A stretch of 64,000 bases of DNA, from the NCBI GenBank assembly GCA_037962975.1, contig CM075671.1, forward strand, positions 41,440,501 to 41,504,500. The letters are read 5' to 3'. Position numbers and translations under genes: made by a program. The stretch comes from Clitoria ternatea (Eukaryota > Streptophyta > Magnoliopsida > Fabales > Fabaceae). The notes beneath the pieces were generated by a model. It did not search any database, was not told the origin of the DNA, and saw only the letters and a program-made list of their open reading frames with translations. Below, one piece after another: positions 46,940 to 57,924 of this stretch (positions are counted from its first letter, which is position 1; every line of letters starts with the position of its first letter).

Positions 46940-47976
46940 ATGGCTTCATCCTCTCAACCAAGAAAGAAACAAAGAGCAAATGTAGCCGGTGCCACCATCT
47001 CTCAATTTTTTGATCTCTCAAGGTTCTTCTCTACCCAAAAGAAGTTGGAAAGATACCAAACCTCCTTTTCTGAAAAACACCTCATCTCCCCTCATTGGCT
47101 TGATGTTCCATTCTTTGAATCTTCTGGTCTTTCTCTTCTCAACACTCTTCACCAACAAGAGCTAGTAGGATTCATGGCTCTTGAGGAAGTTGCAATCTAT
47201 CCAGAATTGATTAGGGTCTTCTATTCAACATTGCACCTTCAAGATGCTCAATACTATGCCAACCATTCTTCTTGACAATGAAGTGCTAAATCAAGTTGGA
47301 AAGCTCCCTCTTAACAATGCTCAATTCCATGGAAAAGAACCCTCTCCTTCATGGAACTAAAATCCTTTAGAGGCAAGAACCTTCTTCAACCTTACCGCTC
47401 CCTCTAGCACCGTTGGGACTCTAAGCCTTGACCACTTCCTTTTGCATTATGTCATGGTTAAAATTCTTCTTCCTTCCGGTGGAAATTATGTAAGATTGAG
47501 GGAGACACAAATCTTGTTGCTCTGGGCCATCATCAATCAAAAAGAAATTAATTGGATTGATGTTGTAAGGCACATATGATTGAGGCTCAGAATCTTGCTC
47601 GCCTCCCATATGCTGTCCTAATCACAAAGCTACTACGCCACTACAAGGAGGACTTGAAGAATGAAGTGAAGGAAATTGTAGGACCCAAAGCACCAATTGG
47701 AAAATCTCATCTCACAAAGATGAACATCATTGGGTATCACAGGTTATGGTAATTTCTTCACCGCCCTCGTAATGATATTGAAGATGCTGCTCCTCCTCCT
47801 CCTTCACCCGCTCCTACTGATGACTTATTTACTAGGATCACTGCCCACTTGGATCGGCACTTGGATATCATGGAAGCAAACTTGAACTTTCGCCTGGACA
47901 AGCTTGAAGCCAACATGTAAGAACGCTACACCGAGCTTGCCACTCAGATTTCCAACATTCACTTTCCTCAGCCTTG
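46940..47976 (+). pseudogene. Copia B extra 3' ORF with plant retroelement accessory domain, broken
   Basis: ATG at 46940 (ATCAATGGC) opens 111 codons with a basic start, MASSSQPRKKQRANVAG, which resembles a nuclear-localisation-type cluster. A frame change near 47270, a TAA near 47358 and more changes near 47578-47620 follow. Family-like sequence continues: LSLDHFLLHYVMVKILLPSG, then an Ile/Leu-rich block, LPYAV-like, and a C-terminal coiled-coil-like part HLDIMEANLNFRLDKLEAN, ending at a TGA near 47976. The middle block resembles the accessory ORF at 94-1388 in pattern. No signal peptide or membrane anchor is seen, so an envelope role is unsupported. Confidence 0.6.
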
Positions 47977-48525
47977 ATTGGCTTTTTACTTTATGATTTT
48001 GCTTGAAAATTAGTTGCTTTTTATGTTCAGACTTGGTTGCCCTTCTGAGGCTTTTATTTTGGTTTTTCACTTGACACTGATTCCATTGCTTGTTTGGATG
48101 GTTATTTGCTTAAATGTTATATCTGTTTGGATGTCATATTTGTTTGATCATTTTGATGCGCGGTATGATTGTTATTCGCTTGGTTAATTATCCTATTTAC
48201 ACGCTTGGTTAATTATTCCCTGAATTTGTTTTTGATAATGACAAAGGGGGAGAGATACTTGAAAGAAACAAAAGGGGATAAGATATTTGAAAGAAACAAA
48301 GTAGGATAAAGAAACAAAGGGAGAGAGACTTTAGAAATTCAAGATACATTGTTTTTTAAAGATGAATATCAAATTGAAAAACAAAGGGGAGATAAGGAAG
48401 ACTTGATAAACAAAGGAAAACTTACTCTGATTTTCAAATGATTCTTTATCATTGCTTCTTTAAAACTTTTAATATTAACACCCCAAGAGATGGCCATTGG
48501 TTGTCATCATCAAAAAGGGGGAGAA
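47977..48525 (+). other. 3' untranslated region and PPT of copia B
   Basis: Contains TTTTTGATAATGACAAAGG (near 48230), also present near the start of the LTR, followed by GGGGAGAG. Short GAAAGAAACAAA repeats lie at about 48260-48330. The PPT AAAAAGGGGGAGAA (48512-48525) abuts the 3' LTR. No gene is seen. Confidence 0.75.
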
Positions 48526-49926
48526 TGTATTTGTATGTTGTTAACAGGTTTTTGATAATGACAAAGGTATAAGCATTACAAGATCTTTATGAATCAAAAA
48601 CAAATGAAACAATCAAAGTTGATATATAAAATCAAGAAACTCAAGAAATCATGAAGAAAACGTTTCAACAAGGTCAAGAAATCAAGAAACCAATGCACAA
48701 TGACAAAGGAAAGCAACCATGGATCATAACACATCAAGGAAAGACCATCAGGCATGGAAAAACATCAAAATGCAATGTCTGAATCGATTCACGCACGAAT
48801 GAATCGATTCACAGCCCTGGAAGTCACCAAAATTGAAAACAACATGTCATGAATCGATTCACCATTACCCTGAATCGATTCACAAGAAGATGCAAGCCCA
48901 GGAACACCAAACAGAAATGCCTGAATCGATTCAACAAGGCCTGAATCGATTCATACGAATCTGGAACTCTAAAATGCACAAATCAGAATGCCCTGAATCA
49001 ATTCAAGAATCTACGAATCGATTCAAGAAGTGGGAAACACCACTAAAAAGACAGATTTAAGTGGGAACTAACCACCCAAAACCTAAAATACGCAAAGACA
49101 AGCTGGAACCACTACTTGCAATGACTAGAAGGACTTTGAAGCTGCACCAAGGCTCTATAAATGCAAGGGAAACACAAGCACAAGAATAAGAAGCAAGAGA
49201 CAATCAATTCTTCATTCCCTCCTTGTTCTTAGTGAGTTTATATCTTTGCATTTTCTAAAAGTTGAGATTTAACTTGTATATCCTCTCTTGTTGAGAGCTA
49301 GAAATTTGAGAGAGCATTCACCTGTACATCTACTCTATTTAGAGAGTTCATATCTTGTAAACACCACCAAACACAAAGGCTTATTCACTCTAGGTTGAGT
49401 GGTCACAAAGGTTGGGGTTCAACCTTTGGGTATTGAGAGTTTGAGAGATTGGGTAGGTTACCCTTGTGCTAGTGAGGATTGAGTTCTTGAGTGTGGGACA
49501 CTAGGAAGCTGCAATTGCTCATAGCTTGTAATCTCTAAACTTCAATAGTGGAAATCCTTCAAGTGGGTTGCTTGAAGGCGAGACGTACACCGGGGTTGGT
49601 GGAACTCGTTAAATTGGTTTGCAAGCTATTCTCCCTTACTCTTTTACATTCATATACTGCACTTTATTGATTTGTATTGGTTGATTGTGATTTACATACT
49701 TAAGCTTGCTTGAATTAGTTAACTTTGAATATTGCACACCAAGTGTTTGACAAATTGTCTCAGCCATATACATCTCTTGTTTTGCATCATCTCTTGCATT
49801 AAACTTGATTTCACCTGCATAATCTTTAAACTTGTTATAAAAGAATCAAGTTCAAAGGCATTCCAAGCAAAGTTTTAAAAACTCAATTCACCCCCCTTCA
49901 TGAGTATTGAGGCCACTTGAATAACA
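48526..49926 (+). mobile_element. 3' LTR of copia B (1401 bp)
   Basis: Starts TGTATTTGTATG after the PPT, ends GAATAACA before the target duplication ATCAG. Same length as the 5' LTR; about 35 differences by eye. Confidence 0.95.
48780..49025 (+). repeat. Phased array of TGAATCGATTCA palindromes, copia B 3' LTR
   Basis: Starts at 48780, 48800, 48850, 48871, 48922, 48942, 48994 and 49014, at the same offsets as in the 5' LTR. Six copies are perfect. The imperfect ones are not the same two as in the 5' LTR. Confidence 0.95.
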
Positions 49927-49931
49927 ATCAG

Positions 49932-50468
49932 GAATCATTAGATCTCTGACTCCTTCTCACATCATGCATTAACAAGGATTATGTATACTTGCACTCTCGT
50001 TCGAAACATGGTTTTCTCTTGATTGGCATCACAGGACTCAGATTCCCTAAGCTGGGGATACTCAGGTGAAAAAACTCTATGGGATATGGATTTACTATGA
50101 CAATCAATTAGAACACGGTTGGCAGCAAGCCAATCTATTCCCAGAATAATGTCCAGATCAATCAAAGGTAAATAGATCAGGTCCACCTGATAGAACTTTC
50201 CCTTGATACAAATAAGGTATTTCAAACACATAGCAGAGGGACAAATAGGTTCATTAGCAATGGTGACTATAATCATTTTTCTAGGAAAAGAAGTGACAAA
50301 CAATTTCAAATGTTTCACATAACTTTCAGATATAAAAGAATGGGTAGCTCCTGAGTCATACAACACATTTAGGAATACCTCACCTATGAAGCACGTACCT
50401 TGCACCAAGTCGTTATCACGAGTAACCTCAGCTCTATTCATGGTGAAAATTGGCATTTCCTCTACCAT
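49932..50468 (-). pseudogene. Protease of the chromovirus-like element
   Basis: An open frame of 168 residues on the minus strand holds the retropepsin-like protease: active site LYDSGATHSFIS with its catalytic Asp, then DLIYLPLIDLDIILGIDWL. GATHSF and GIDWL are standard for plant Ty3/gypsy proteases. The frame continues toward RT, which lies across the copia B insertion at 30255. Beyond HSKSIS the reading degrades. Confidence 0.9.
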
Positions 50469-51056
50469 GTCCTGTTATAGCATTCCTTAGCCTCTGTTGA
50501 GCATTGTTACCATCTCGACGGTTTACATTCACAACTCTTAGATTATTAATTGACGAACTAGCAGCTGGTCCTCCGTTTCTACATTCTGTCGGTCGTCCTA
50601 CTTGACATCTAATTTTCCTCTTCGTGGTACTCATGCTCCTTTTTTGACATTGATGACTCTTGTGCTTAGCCTTTCCAACTCTTGTGCTTAGCCTTTCCAA
50701 AATTATAACAAGTCCAAGTCTCTTTATCACAATCTTTTGTATAATACAGTCCTTCACACTTGAAGCATCTTATGAAAGAACTATTACCTTGGGTTCTTGA
50801 GAAATCACCTGATTTACCAAGAATTGGTTGAGGATAGGGTCTTCTTGACCTAAAGTCTCTTCTCAGTTACTTGTTAATCATACGTCTTTCTGGTCTATAG
50901 CTAAAAGTTCCCCTTGGTCTCTGTCAAGATGTATACTCATAGATTCGACATTGGTCCACTAGAGTAGTGAACTAGGTGATTTACTAGCAACAGATCACCT
51001 AGTGAATGTCCTGGCATAGACTTTCTTCAAACTTGGCACATCGGGACGCTTCGTTT
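50434..51056 (-). pseudogene. Gag C-terminal part of the chromovirus-like element, truncated
   Basis: On the minus strand a basic, Asn/Gln-rich linker is preceded by knuckle-like CYNFGKAKHKSHQC (about 50660-50710), in which the second Cys of the CCHC pattern is Phe. Further upstream KFEESLCQDIH (about 51010-51040) resembles the FEEGL block of gypsy gag. Gag is cut at 51056 by another LTR, so its N-terminal two thirds and the 5' LTR are missing. Confidence 0.65.
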
Positions 51057-51598
51057 GTGACACCCTCAGTTAACTAGAATAAATCCCTACCTCTGGATCA
51101 TCCTACTTAACTAAGGGTGCACAAAGTTTAAGCAAAACATGAATGTTTTTTTAGTACATCAACAACTCAAAACATGCTGGTTCATCATCTCATTACATAT
51201 ACATGATTCAACATTACTTTACAACTCAAATGAAATCAGGGGCACGTAGGCTTCCATAAACAAAAAAAAAATTACAACTCAATTACCTAATACATGAGGA
51301 TATCTTAATCCTCGATAAAGTCCATCTGATGGACTAACCCCACGTTTAACAATAACTCAATACTATCAATCAGCACCTCATATGCTTCATGATATAACTA
51401 AACTTATAAAACACATAATAATTCATCAGAGACTTTCAGTAACTATTAAACAATTCCACTATCATCATCAACTCATTTTCATCAATCTAATTTCAACAAC
51501 ACATTCACCACACAACAATATCATCCACAAATAAAGAATTTAACAATACCAACTCAGGCACTTTAGTTCATGAAATCAATGATTTCTATCACACCCCA
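51057..51598 (-). mobile_element. Truncated LTR fragment, chromovirus-like type
   Basis: Plus strand starts TGTGACACCCTCAGTTAAC, like the low-coordinate end of the 22959 LTR (TGTGACACCCTTGG) but only about 70% similar by eye. It is therefore the end of a related LTR, not the lost partner. It stops where another such end begins at 51599. Confidence 0.6.
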
Positions 51599-52075
51599 TG
51601 TAACACCCTCAGTTAACTACGATAATCCTTTCCACTAGATCATCCTGGTTAACTGAGAGGTTAATAATTTTAGAAAAATATGGAAGATTTTTTTCTTTTT
51701 TCTTTTTTTGAACAAGATAAACATATGATGGAATAGTAGCATCATATATAAACAACAAAGTTATACATATACAAAAGTGGGAAAAATAAAACTATACAAC
51801 TGAAAGTAAAAAGGGGCATGCAGGCTCCTATACAAAAGGTGCATAAAGTAAATAAACAGATAAAAGAAACCTAACTAACTAATTGCCTCCACCATGAAGT
51901 CATTATTTCACCATGGAGACTCTAGAACATCTGAAGTGGTGGTCAGCTAGGATAAGTCTGGAGGATAGGATGATCTAGGAGGAGCTGTACTCATAGATGA
52001 CTGGTCTCTAGCTGGCTGGATAGGCTCATGTACGCGACTATTGTAAACCCCATAAGCCTCAGTCAAAAGAGCCTG
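51599..52075 (-). mobile_element. Second truncated LTR fragment, chromovirus-like type
   Basis: Starts TGTAACACCCTCAGTTAAC and continues through the GGGGCATGCAGGCTCC and GGCTCATGTACGCG segments. It ends near 52075, where MULE coding sequence starts. A third family member, different from both 22959 and 51057. Confidence 0.55.
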
Positions 52076-52100
52076 TGTTGAATTTTGGGAAAAATCCCCA

Positions 52101-52679
52101 TGTATCCCACCAATACCTCCTAACATCAAGAGGACCATTGGATGGCCTAAGAACCAGAGAAGGACAGTGGGTGACACTACCAGTAAGGGTGAAAATAAAG
52201 GAAAAAGCAATAGGAATGACAAGACTACAAAGAAGAAGATGAAAAGAAAGCTTTAACCAGGAAAATATGGTGAATGTGGGCATGTTGGGAATAATCGGAT
52301 TTCATGTACAGTGGCAAAGAGCAAAAGAATCTCACAGAGTGTAACCAGTGTAATTGCAGACTCAAGCAACCCAAACCCCGCAACTATAGTTAACCAAGAA
52401 GTCATTAATGTGACTAAAGGTCCACCACTTTCTTAACCAGAACCAGAGAGGACATCCCCTGTTAGAATGAGCCCAAGATTAGCAAATCCACTTGCTCAAC
52501 CAGAACAAGAAATAACATCACCTGTTAGAAGGAGCCCAAGATTAGCAAATTCACAAACCTCTTCAAATAACATTCCATCACCAGGGACCAAGCCCTATAA
52601 TTCCAGAAAGAAGCTCCCAATCAAAAAGGTAGGACAAATAGTTTTTGTTCAAACACCTGGGTTGAGGAAGCCCAAATGA
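52101..52679 (+). pseudogene. MULE transposase, C-terminal fragment
   Basis: One frame reads PPNIKRTIGWPKNQRR, matching the PPxxKRxxGRPKKxRR block of plant MULE transposases. It then gives a Lys-rich stretch, an in-frame TAA near 52254 and a zinc knuckle YGECGHVGNNRISC, in which the first Cys of the CCHC pattern is Tyr. A second TAA is near 52430. The same frame continues from 52467 with two copies of a SPRLAN repeat and a basic tail to the stop at 52677-52679. The catalytic DDE domain is missing. Fragment only, inactive. Confidence 0.75.
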
Positions 52680-53759
52680 AATAATTTAATACTGCTTTGT
52701 GGTTTTTTTTTAGTAACCAGACATGTTGATTACACTTAGACACAAATTTGTTTATATTTTTATGACTTGATGTTATAACTTTATTATGTTATTACAAAGA
52801 TTTTATTAAGTACATCATATATTGGTTTCTAGTTTTATGGCAGTGTTGGTTTCTTGCTTCTGGCTATTGAGCTGCCAATTTTGGTTTCTGGCAGTGTTGC
52901 TTTCTAGTTTTTTTTAATGAATTTTTTGTTTAAGTATGCTTTGACATGGAAAAGTGTTTGGGCAATCCTTGGTTTCTGGTTTCTGCCAACATTTTTTGTT
53001 TTTTTGTTTAAGTATCCATACAGATTTTACTTTGCATGATATCTATTTACTATTATTCATGGGATAGTAAATCCAAATTATAATTTAACCATTTCTCTCT
53101 AGTTATTCACAATGGTGGATTGTCTCTTTCTCTGTGCATGTGAGATTGTGTACATCTTTATGATACTTATTGGCAGTTTTTACTGCATCAAATGTAAATA
53201 ACAGAATGAATAGTACAACATTAGTGTCATGCTCAAATGTTGGACATTAATCCTTGCTTTGATGCCTTTGGAATGTTTTACAAAATGTTTTACATTTAGT
53301 TCCAATAACTTTCATCAAATGATCCCAAAAGAGTATCAAATACATTCTGAATGCCTAAACCATGCTTCCATTTCCCAAACACACAACCCTAAACCAGTTA
53401 AATTAGTGCACTAAAACATGCTTAAAATCCTAAAATTAAGAAGCCTAAATACCTAAAACATGCACTTCATACATTCAGAGTACTCATGCACTTCATTAAC
53501 TCAGACCACCTAAACCCTAAACCCCTATATCTTCATCAACATAACCATAATCCCAATTACTGAAAATAATATAAAAAACTTTGAGCCAACAAGAACATCT
53601 TCAACTGTCCTATTTGTATTTGGGTTTCCATGCAAGTTTTCTTCATCACTGATTACATATGTATCTGTTGTTCAATCATTCTATCCTATATATCTTCACT
53701 AATAACTTGACAAACATCCCTATGGATATCACTTTTAAGTCTTACAATAACCTATTGCA
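52680..53759. other. Non-coding part of the MULE remnant
   Basis: T-rich with repeated TTTCTGGCAGTGTTGG/TGGTTTCT phrases at about 52830-52980. No gene is recognised. Confidence 0.5.
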
Positions 53760-54062
53760 TCTCTGTCAGCTTGCTTAGGAGAGTGCTCCTCCACTCTTCA
53801 TCATGAGCTACTAACTCCCCATCCTGGACCCAGGCAAAAAAATCACATTGTCCATCTCAGAGCTATGGGCATGTCCAAAACTCGTGATTCAGATTGTTCA
53901 TCATTTGGGAGATCAACAATATTGGGGGTCTCTATAACGGCATCGACGTTGTGACATATCCAGGCTTCGGAGACAAGGCCGACACTGACTGGAGGCCGAG
54001 GACAATGAGGACCGGCTAGGATTCTGACTCATGGATGTTGAGCAGATGTTAGGGTTATGCAA
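53760..54062 (-). pseudogene. Possible GRF-type zinc-finger protein relic
   Basis: On the minus strand an ATG near 54030 gives MSQNPSRSSLSSASS, the Ser-rich start common to plant GRF zinc-finger proteins of transposon-rich genomes. After frame changes it reads NHEFWTCP and then CDFFAWVQDGEL, which resemble the NPGRxFYGCP and CGFFKWVDE blocks of the GRF finger. Several stops are present. It lies inside the MULE end, convergent with the transposase. Identification is from motif pattern only. Confidence 0.4.
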
Positions 54063-54423
54063 AAGGGGGAAAATATACTGGGAGATATAGGAAAACATGG
54101 CTCGTATACATTCACGAGCTCAATAACCATGGAATGGCCAAACGATGACGTTTGATGGTTACGTGGCATCTTGTTACATGGCATTGACGAGCCACCTCGC
54201 CATTCCTTTACGGTGACGCATTGTGAGTTAACAACAAGGACCTAAGTGGTACACGGTGATTAACGTTGGGGACTTGCAGGGTCATTAACTTTCTCTGAGA
54301 CCTAACTGCCCGATGTTTACAAACTCAAGGACCAAATAGGGGGTTTACTAATTAATATAATAAAATATAAAATATAGGTAGATACTAATGGGAATGACAC
54401 TGTATAGGTAATCTTATTAGCAT

Positions 54424-54495
54424 TGGAGATATGGTGTATCGATCCTGTACCTCTCGCATGCTAAGCAAGCGCTTTACCATTTGAGGTACATCCCT
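54424..54495 (-). pseudogene. tRNA-Ala(AGC) relic 1
   Basis: About 72 bases with recognisable acceptor, D and anticodon parts. The T-stem side has lost a base, and G-to-A/C-to-T type changes spoil the T stem, D arm and acceptor end. The anticodon is still AGC. Confidence 0.8.
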
Positions 54496-55834
54496 AATTG
54501 TTGGCATCAATTTTGTATTCCATAGGTGATGTTAAATATCATAGGTCATGGGTTAGATCCCTGTCTCTAGCATACAGAGTACCCAATCACCTAAGTCTTA
54601 AACATGAAATAGCTTATTTTTTCTTCTCTTTCGTATAGGCAAATATATATATATAAATTACAATTTTATTCTGAATTCAAGTTTAAATTGATTACCATCA
54701 ATATTTATTAAATGACACCGATTCTACAAATGCAATGATACATATGAATGACATTAATCTAGCTTATACTTAACAATAAATTCTAATATATTTATTAAAT
54801 ATTAATTTGTTTAAAATTTAAAATACATAAGATGATGTATATTATAGGCTTCAAACTCTCATTGCCAATCAAGATATTGATAATTCACACTACAAATAAA
54901 AATAAAAATAAAAATAAAAAATAGTTGTTGTTAACCTAGCCCAAATATAAAATAACACGAATTTTGGTTTGACGGTTTTATGACATTCATGTATCATGGA
55001 CATAGATACATCAAAAAGATTTTTATTTCTCATATTTGTTTTTGTTATTTTACACACTACCAAAAAAATTTAAAAATAGAAAATTACTAAAATAGTTGAA
55101 ATAGCAATATCCATTATTATTTGAAATGATGCAAATAGTAATATTTATAAATTTAATAGTGGTTTAGAAAGAGAGATTTAAACCCTCGGCAAACAAAACC
55201 TGACACAGTCGTTCCAATAAGGCCTTAAACCATATCTCCTAAAGAATGATGTCTAAAACTCGGTAAATAATAAATCATTCATATTCTACATTGGTAGGAA
55301 AATAAAATCAATTCAAAATATGAAAAATAGAAACACAATGAAATAAAGCCCTCTGATGTTGTAGGATAAACAAATTTTACTTATGAGTCTATTTTATGCT
55401 ATTGCATATTGTGTTATACAATTCCTTTGTTTATTGCATTACTTTGATTTCTTACATGGTAAATATACTTCTAAATTATAGAATGATTTTCTAACTATGC
55501 CTAAATCTCAAAAAATGTTGCAATTGTAGTCAATATCTTATTACAAGTAATTTTGGCAACTATAGAAGAAAAGAAGGCATTTGCTTATCACAAATATGTT
55601 GTGATTTGATTATTCTTTTTCTTTTTGAAGTATTTCAGCTATCACAATAGGTTTTAGGAGAAAGACGTATTTTTGGAAGTGAGATAACATGTTTTTGAAA
55701 AACCTACGCTTGCTGAAGGTAATTGGTTAATAAAATTCTAAAATCCTTAAACTTTGTAAGAAAATTAAGTAATGTTAGGGACAAAAAAACTCATTAATAC
55801 AATAATGACATTGTATAGGCAATTTTATCGACCT

Positions 55835-55907
55835 TGGAGATATGGGGTATCGATCCTTGTACCTCTCACATGCTAAGCGAGCATTCTACCATTTGAGCTA
55901 TATCCCC
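55835..55907 (-). pseudogene. tRNA-Ala(AGC) copy 2, full length, weakened
   Basis: Full 73 bases. The last acceptor pair (7:66) is A:T where the best copies have G:C, a two-sided change that keeps pairing. The anticodon stem has one G:T. The T stem has two mismatches, so function is doubtful. Confidence 0.75.
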
Positions 55908-56093
55908 AATTGTTAGCATTTATTTTGTATTCAGTAGGTGGTCTTGTATATCGTAGGTCATGAGTTAGATCCTTATAAAGATGTTGTGATTTGATTATTC
56001 TTTTTCTTTTTGAAGTATTTAAGCTATCACAATAGGTCTTAGGAGAAAGTCATACCTATATTAATGATACTAAATAGGCAATCTTATCAGCCT

Positions 56094-56166
56094 TGGAGAT
56101 GCAGGGTATCAATCCCCGTACCTCTCACATGCTAAGCAAGCGCTCTACCATTTGAGCTACATCCTC
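56094..56166 (-). pseudogene. tRNA-Ala(AGC) copy 3, full length, weakened
   Basis: Full 73 bases, 259 bp from copy 2. The near-invariant C of the T loop (box B) is T. The acceptor has lost one G at its 5' side and the anticodon stem holds G:T pairs. Probably dead. Confidence 0.75.
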
Positions 56167-56890
56167 ATGTTGTTATCTATTTTGTATTTAGCAAGTGGTC
56201 TTGTATATCGTAAGACATGACTTAGATCCCTATCTCTAGCATACGGAGTACCTAATCAGCTATGTCTCAAACATGAAATAGCTTATTTTTCCTTCTCTTT
56301 GGTATAAGAAAATTTTTATATATAAAATACAATTTTATTTTGAATTTAAGTTTAAATTGATTACCATCAATATTTATTAAGTGACACCAATTCTACAAGT
56401 GCAATGATCCATATGAATGACATTATTTAGCCTATACTTAACAAGAAAATATAATATATTTATTAAATATTAACTTGTTTAAATTTTAAAATACATAAGA
56501 TGATGTATTAAGTAAAGGCTTAGAACACTCATTGCCCACCAAGAGGTTGATAATTCATACTGCAAATGAAAATAAAAATAAGAAATTATTAGTTATAGAT
56601 CGTATTATTCACATCAGACTTTAACCTAGCCCAAATATAAAATAACACAAGTTTTGGATTGAGGGTTTTATGACATTCATGTATCATGGACATTGATACA
56701 GCAAAAAAGACTTTCATTTCTCATATTTGTTTTTGTTATTTTACATACTACCAAACAAAATTAAGAATAGAAAATTCATAAAATAGTTGAAATAGCGGTA
56801 TCCCTTATCTGATGTCGTAGGATAAACAAATTTTACTTGCAAGTAATTTTGGGAACTTTAAAAGAAAGGAAGGAAATCTTATCAGCCTTC

Positions 56891-56946
56891 CATCCCTGTA
56901 CCTCTCGCATGCTAAGCAAGCATTCTACCATTTGAGCTACATCCTC
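56891..56946 (-). pseudogene. tRNA-Ala(AGC) relic 4, 3' end deleted
   Basis: The 5' half and anticodon arm are present, but the 3' part of the T arm and the acceptor strand are deleted (GCCTTCCATCCC instead of the full T-arm region). Confidence 0.75.
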
Positions 56947-57883
56947 GATTGTTGGCATTTATTTTGTATTCAGTAGGTGGTCTTGTATATCGTAGGTCAT
57001 GGGTTAGATCCTATCTATAACATACGGAGTACCCAATCAGCTAAGTCTCAAACATGAAATAGCTTATTTTTTCTTCTCTTTGGTGAAAGCAAATTTTTAT
57101 ATATAAAATACAATTTTATTTTTATTTCAAGTTGAAATTGATTGCCATCAATATTTATTACGTGACACTAATTCTACAAGTGCAACGATACATATGAGTT
57201 ACATTAATTTAACCTATACTTAACAAGAAATTATAATATATTTGTTAAATATTAATTTGTTTAAATTATAAGATGGTCTATTAAGTATAGGCTTCGAACT
57301 CTCATTGCCCACCAAGAGGTTGAAAATTTATACTGCAAATAAAAATAAGAAATTAGTAGTTGTAGATCGTATTATTCTCGCCAGACTTTAACCTATCCTA
57401 AATATAAAATAACACAAGTTTTGGATTGAGGGTTTTATGACATTCATGTATCATGGATATGGATACAGCAAAAAAGATTTTCATTTCTCATATTTGTTTT
57501 TGTTATTTTACACATTACCAAAAATTTAAGAATAGAAAACTCATAAAATATTTGAAATAGTGGTATCCATTATTATTTGAAATATTGCGATAGTAATATT
57601 TATAAATTTAAAAAAGGTTCGGCAAGAGAGATATGTAAACCCACAGTAAACAAAACCATGCATAGTCGTTCTAATGTTACGCCTTAACCATATCTCCTTA
57701 AATATGATGTCCAAAACCCTGTAAATTATGAATCATTCATATTCAACATTGGTAGGTGAATAAAATTAATTCAAACTATGAAAATAGAAACATAATGAAA
57801 TAAAGCCCTCTGATATCATGGGATAAACAAATTTTCCTTACATGTAATTTTGGCAACTTTAAAAGAAAAGAAGGCAATCTTAT

Positions 57884-57924
57884 CACATGTTAAGTGAGCC
57901 CTCTACCATTTGAGCTACGTCCCC
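57884..57924 (-). pseudogene. tRNA-Ala relic 5, 5' half only
   Basis: Only the acceptor 5' strand, D arm and part of the anticodon arm remain (about 41 bases). Confidence 0.7.

Larger units (their letters stand above)
30256..49926 (+). mobile_element. Copia B: Sirevirus-like Ty1/copia element with nested LARD
   Basis: Perfect target duplication ATCAG at 30251-30255 and 49927-49931. Both LTRs are 1401 bp, start TGTATTTGTATG and end AATAACA. PBS, gag, PR, IN, RT-RH, extra ORF and PPT are in the expected order. Without the nested 9885-bp LARD and its 5-bp duplication it is 9781 bp. By eye the two LTRs differ at about 35 positions, mostly transitions, so it is fairly recent. Frameshifts and stops make it defective, though far less so than copia A. 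Confidence 0.95.
22959..51056 (-). mobile_element. Chromovirus-like Ty3/gypsy element (Tekay/Del type), minus strand, split by copia B
   Basis: Reading on the minus strand from high to low coordinate, the order is gag fragment, protease, [copia B insertion], RT, RNase H, integrase, chromodomain, PPT, LTR. RT before integrase marks Ty3/gypsy. The chromodomain at the integrase C-terminus and the 4.4-kb LTR fit the Tekay/Del chromoviruses. The 5' LTR and gag N-terminus are missing: gag ends abruptly at 51056 against another LTR. All domains carry stops. Confidence 0.85.
52076..54356 (+). mobile_element. Mutator-like (MULE) transposon remnant, 3' part
   Basis: Contains the C-terminus of a MULE transposase (52101-52679), a long non-coding 3' region, a minus-strand GRF-type zinc-finger relic (about 53760-54062), and a probable terminal inverted repeat at about 54200-54356 that reads inward CCCCCTATTTGGTCCTTGAG. 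The 5' half has been lost against an LTR fragment. Without the partner TIR the outer end is approximate. Confidence 0.6.

Noticed and set aside
57601..57720. Chloroplast tRNA-Ser insertion
   Set aside because: Some resemblance to plastid tRNA ends, but only in short blocks and with no flanking plastid sequence; kept only as a generic tRNA-like relic.
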